Assembly (NCBI GenBank): GCA_013397865.1
Contig: VZTI01000467.1
Span: forward strand, 35,846-99,845
DNA length: 64,000 nucleotides
From: Struthidea cinerea
Lineage: Eukaryota > Chordata > Aves > Passeriformes > Corcoracidae
Direction of reading: 5' to 3'
How positions within the stretch are numbered: the stretch's first letter is position 1; each line of letters begins with the position of its first letter. Positions 63,906-64,000 of this stretch are shown in pieces. Below the pieces are notes generated by a model. That model was not told where the DNA came from. It saw nothing but the letters and a program-made list of their open reading frames with translations, and did not search any database. The position numbers and the translations under genes were made by a program.

Positions 63906-64000
63906 AAGAGAAGAGAAGAGAAGAGAAGAGAAGAGAAGAGAAGAGAAGAGAAGAGAAGAGAAGAGAAGAGAAGAGAAGAGAAGAGAAGAGAAGAGAAGAG
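63906..64000 (+). repeat. (AAGAG)19 microsatellite running off the window
   Basis: Nineteen uninterrupted AAGAG units fill the last 95 bases, preceded by a partial unit. The tract is all purine on the plus strand. It reaches the window edge, so its true length is unknown. Confidence 0.97.

Noticed and set aside
63906..64000. Regular repeats at the end considered as a CRISPR-like or satellite array
   Set aside because: The unit is a bare pentanucleotide without spacers, so it is a microsatellite. The window is vertebrate.
1..64000. tRNA, 5S-derived SINE or other RNA gene
   Set aside because: I looked for A/B-box and T-loop words such as GGTTCGAATCC and for 5S-like text and found none that holds up. 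A covariance-model scan was not possible.
1..64000. A previously undescribed multi-gene biological system
   Set aside because: No cluster of coding genes exists here. What is unusual can be explained by nested mobile elements, local duplications and possible non-coding regulation.

Overview
This window is vertebrate nuclear DNA, almost certainly from a bird. The evidence is CR1 LINE remnants with the avian 3' tail (short repeats of the ATTCTATG/ATTCTGTG kind), avian-type endogenous retrovirus LTRs, and the complete absence of bacterial or viral gene organisation. The LTR with the TGTCATGGTTTAACCCC end resembles copies common in Neoaves genomes, so a non-galliform bird is my best guess, but the species cannot be read from the sequence. 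The background is AT-rich, intergenic or intronic DNA. No host protein-coding exon, tRNA, rRNA or CRISPR array could be supported. Open frames are short, overlap on both strands and do not resemble known proteins, apart from two remnants inside CR1 elements.

Layout. Positions 1-18636 are mostly unique AT-rich DNA with a possible ancient MIR-like SINE relic, a pyrimidine-rich tract, small simple repeats, a 31-bp tandem duplication and the first copy of an unnamed dispersed repeat (13251-13475). A CR1 fragment lies at 18637-18757. At 20014-21150 an old minus-strand LTR is split by a younger, CpG-rich LTR-like insertion (20336-21092); the insertion carries a 102-bp tandem duplication with an ambiguous base at the junction. 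The second copy of the unnamed repeat follows at 22005-22225. Positions 22226-44627 are gene-free, with a degraded CR1, a MIR-like relic and one stretch that looks like a conserved non-coding element with POU-type motifs (40150-40450).

The right third is richer in mobile elements: a CR1 end with the C-terminus of its reverse transcriptase ORF (44628-44972), a plus-strand solo LTR (46893-47804), CR1 fragments at 52486-52735 and 59040-59463, and a composite at 60090-62012. In the composite, a decayed CR1 ORF1 (cysteine-rich, coiled-coil-like and SGNH-esterase-like segments) is interrupted by a 389-bp solo LTR with a perfect 6-bp target duplication and joins a CR1 3' tail without any ORF2. A perfect 103-bp tandem duplication (62102-62307) follows, and the window ends inside an (AAGAG)n microsatellite.

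I found no new multi-gene system. The points worth a second look are the nested insertions, the ORF2-less CR1, the unnamed repeat pair, the two exact or near-exact tandem duplications and the POU-motif segment.
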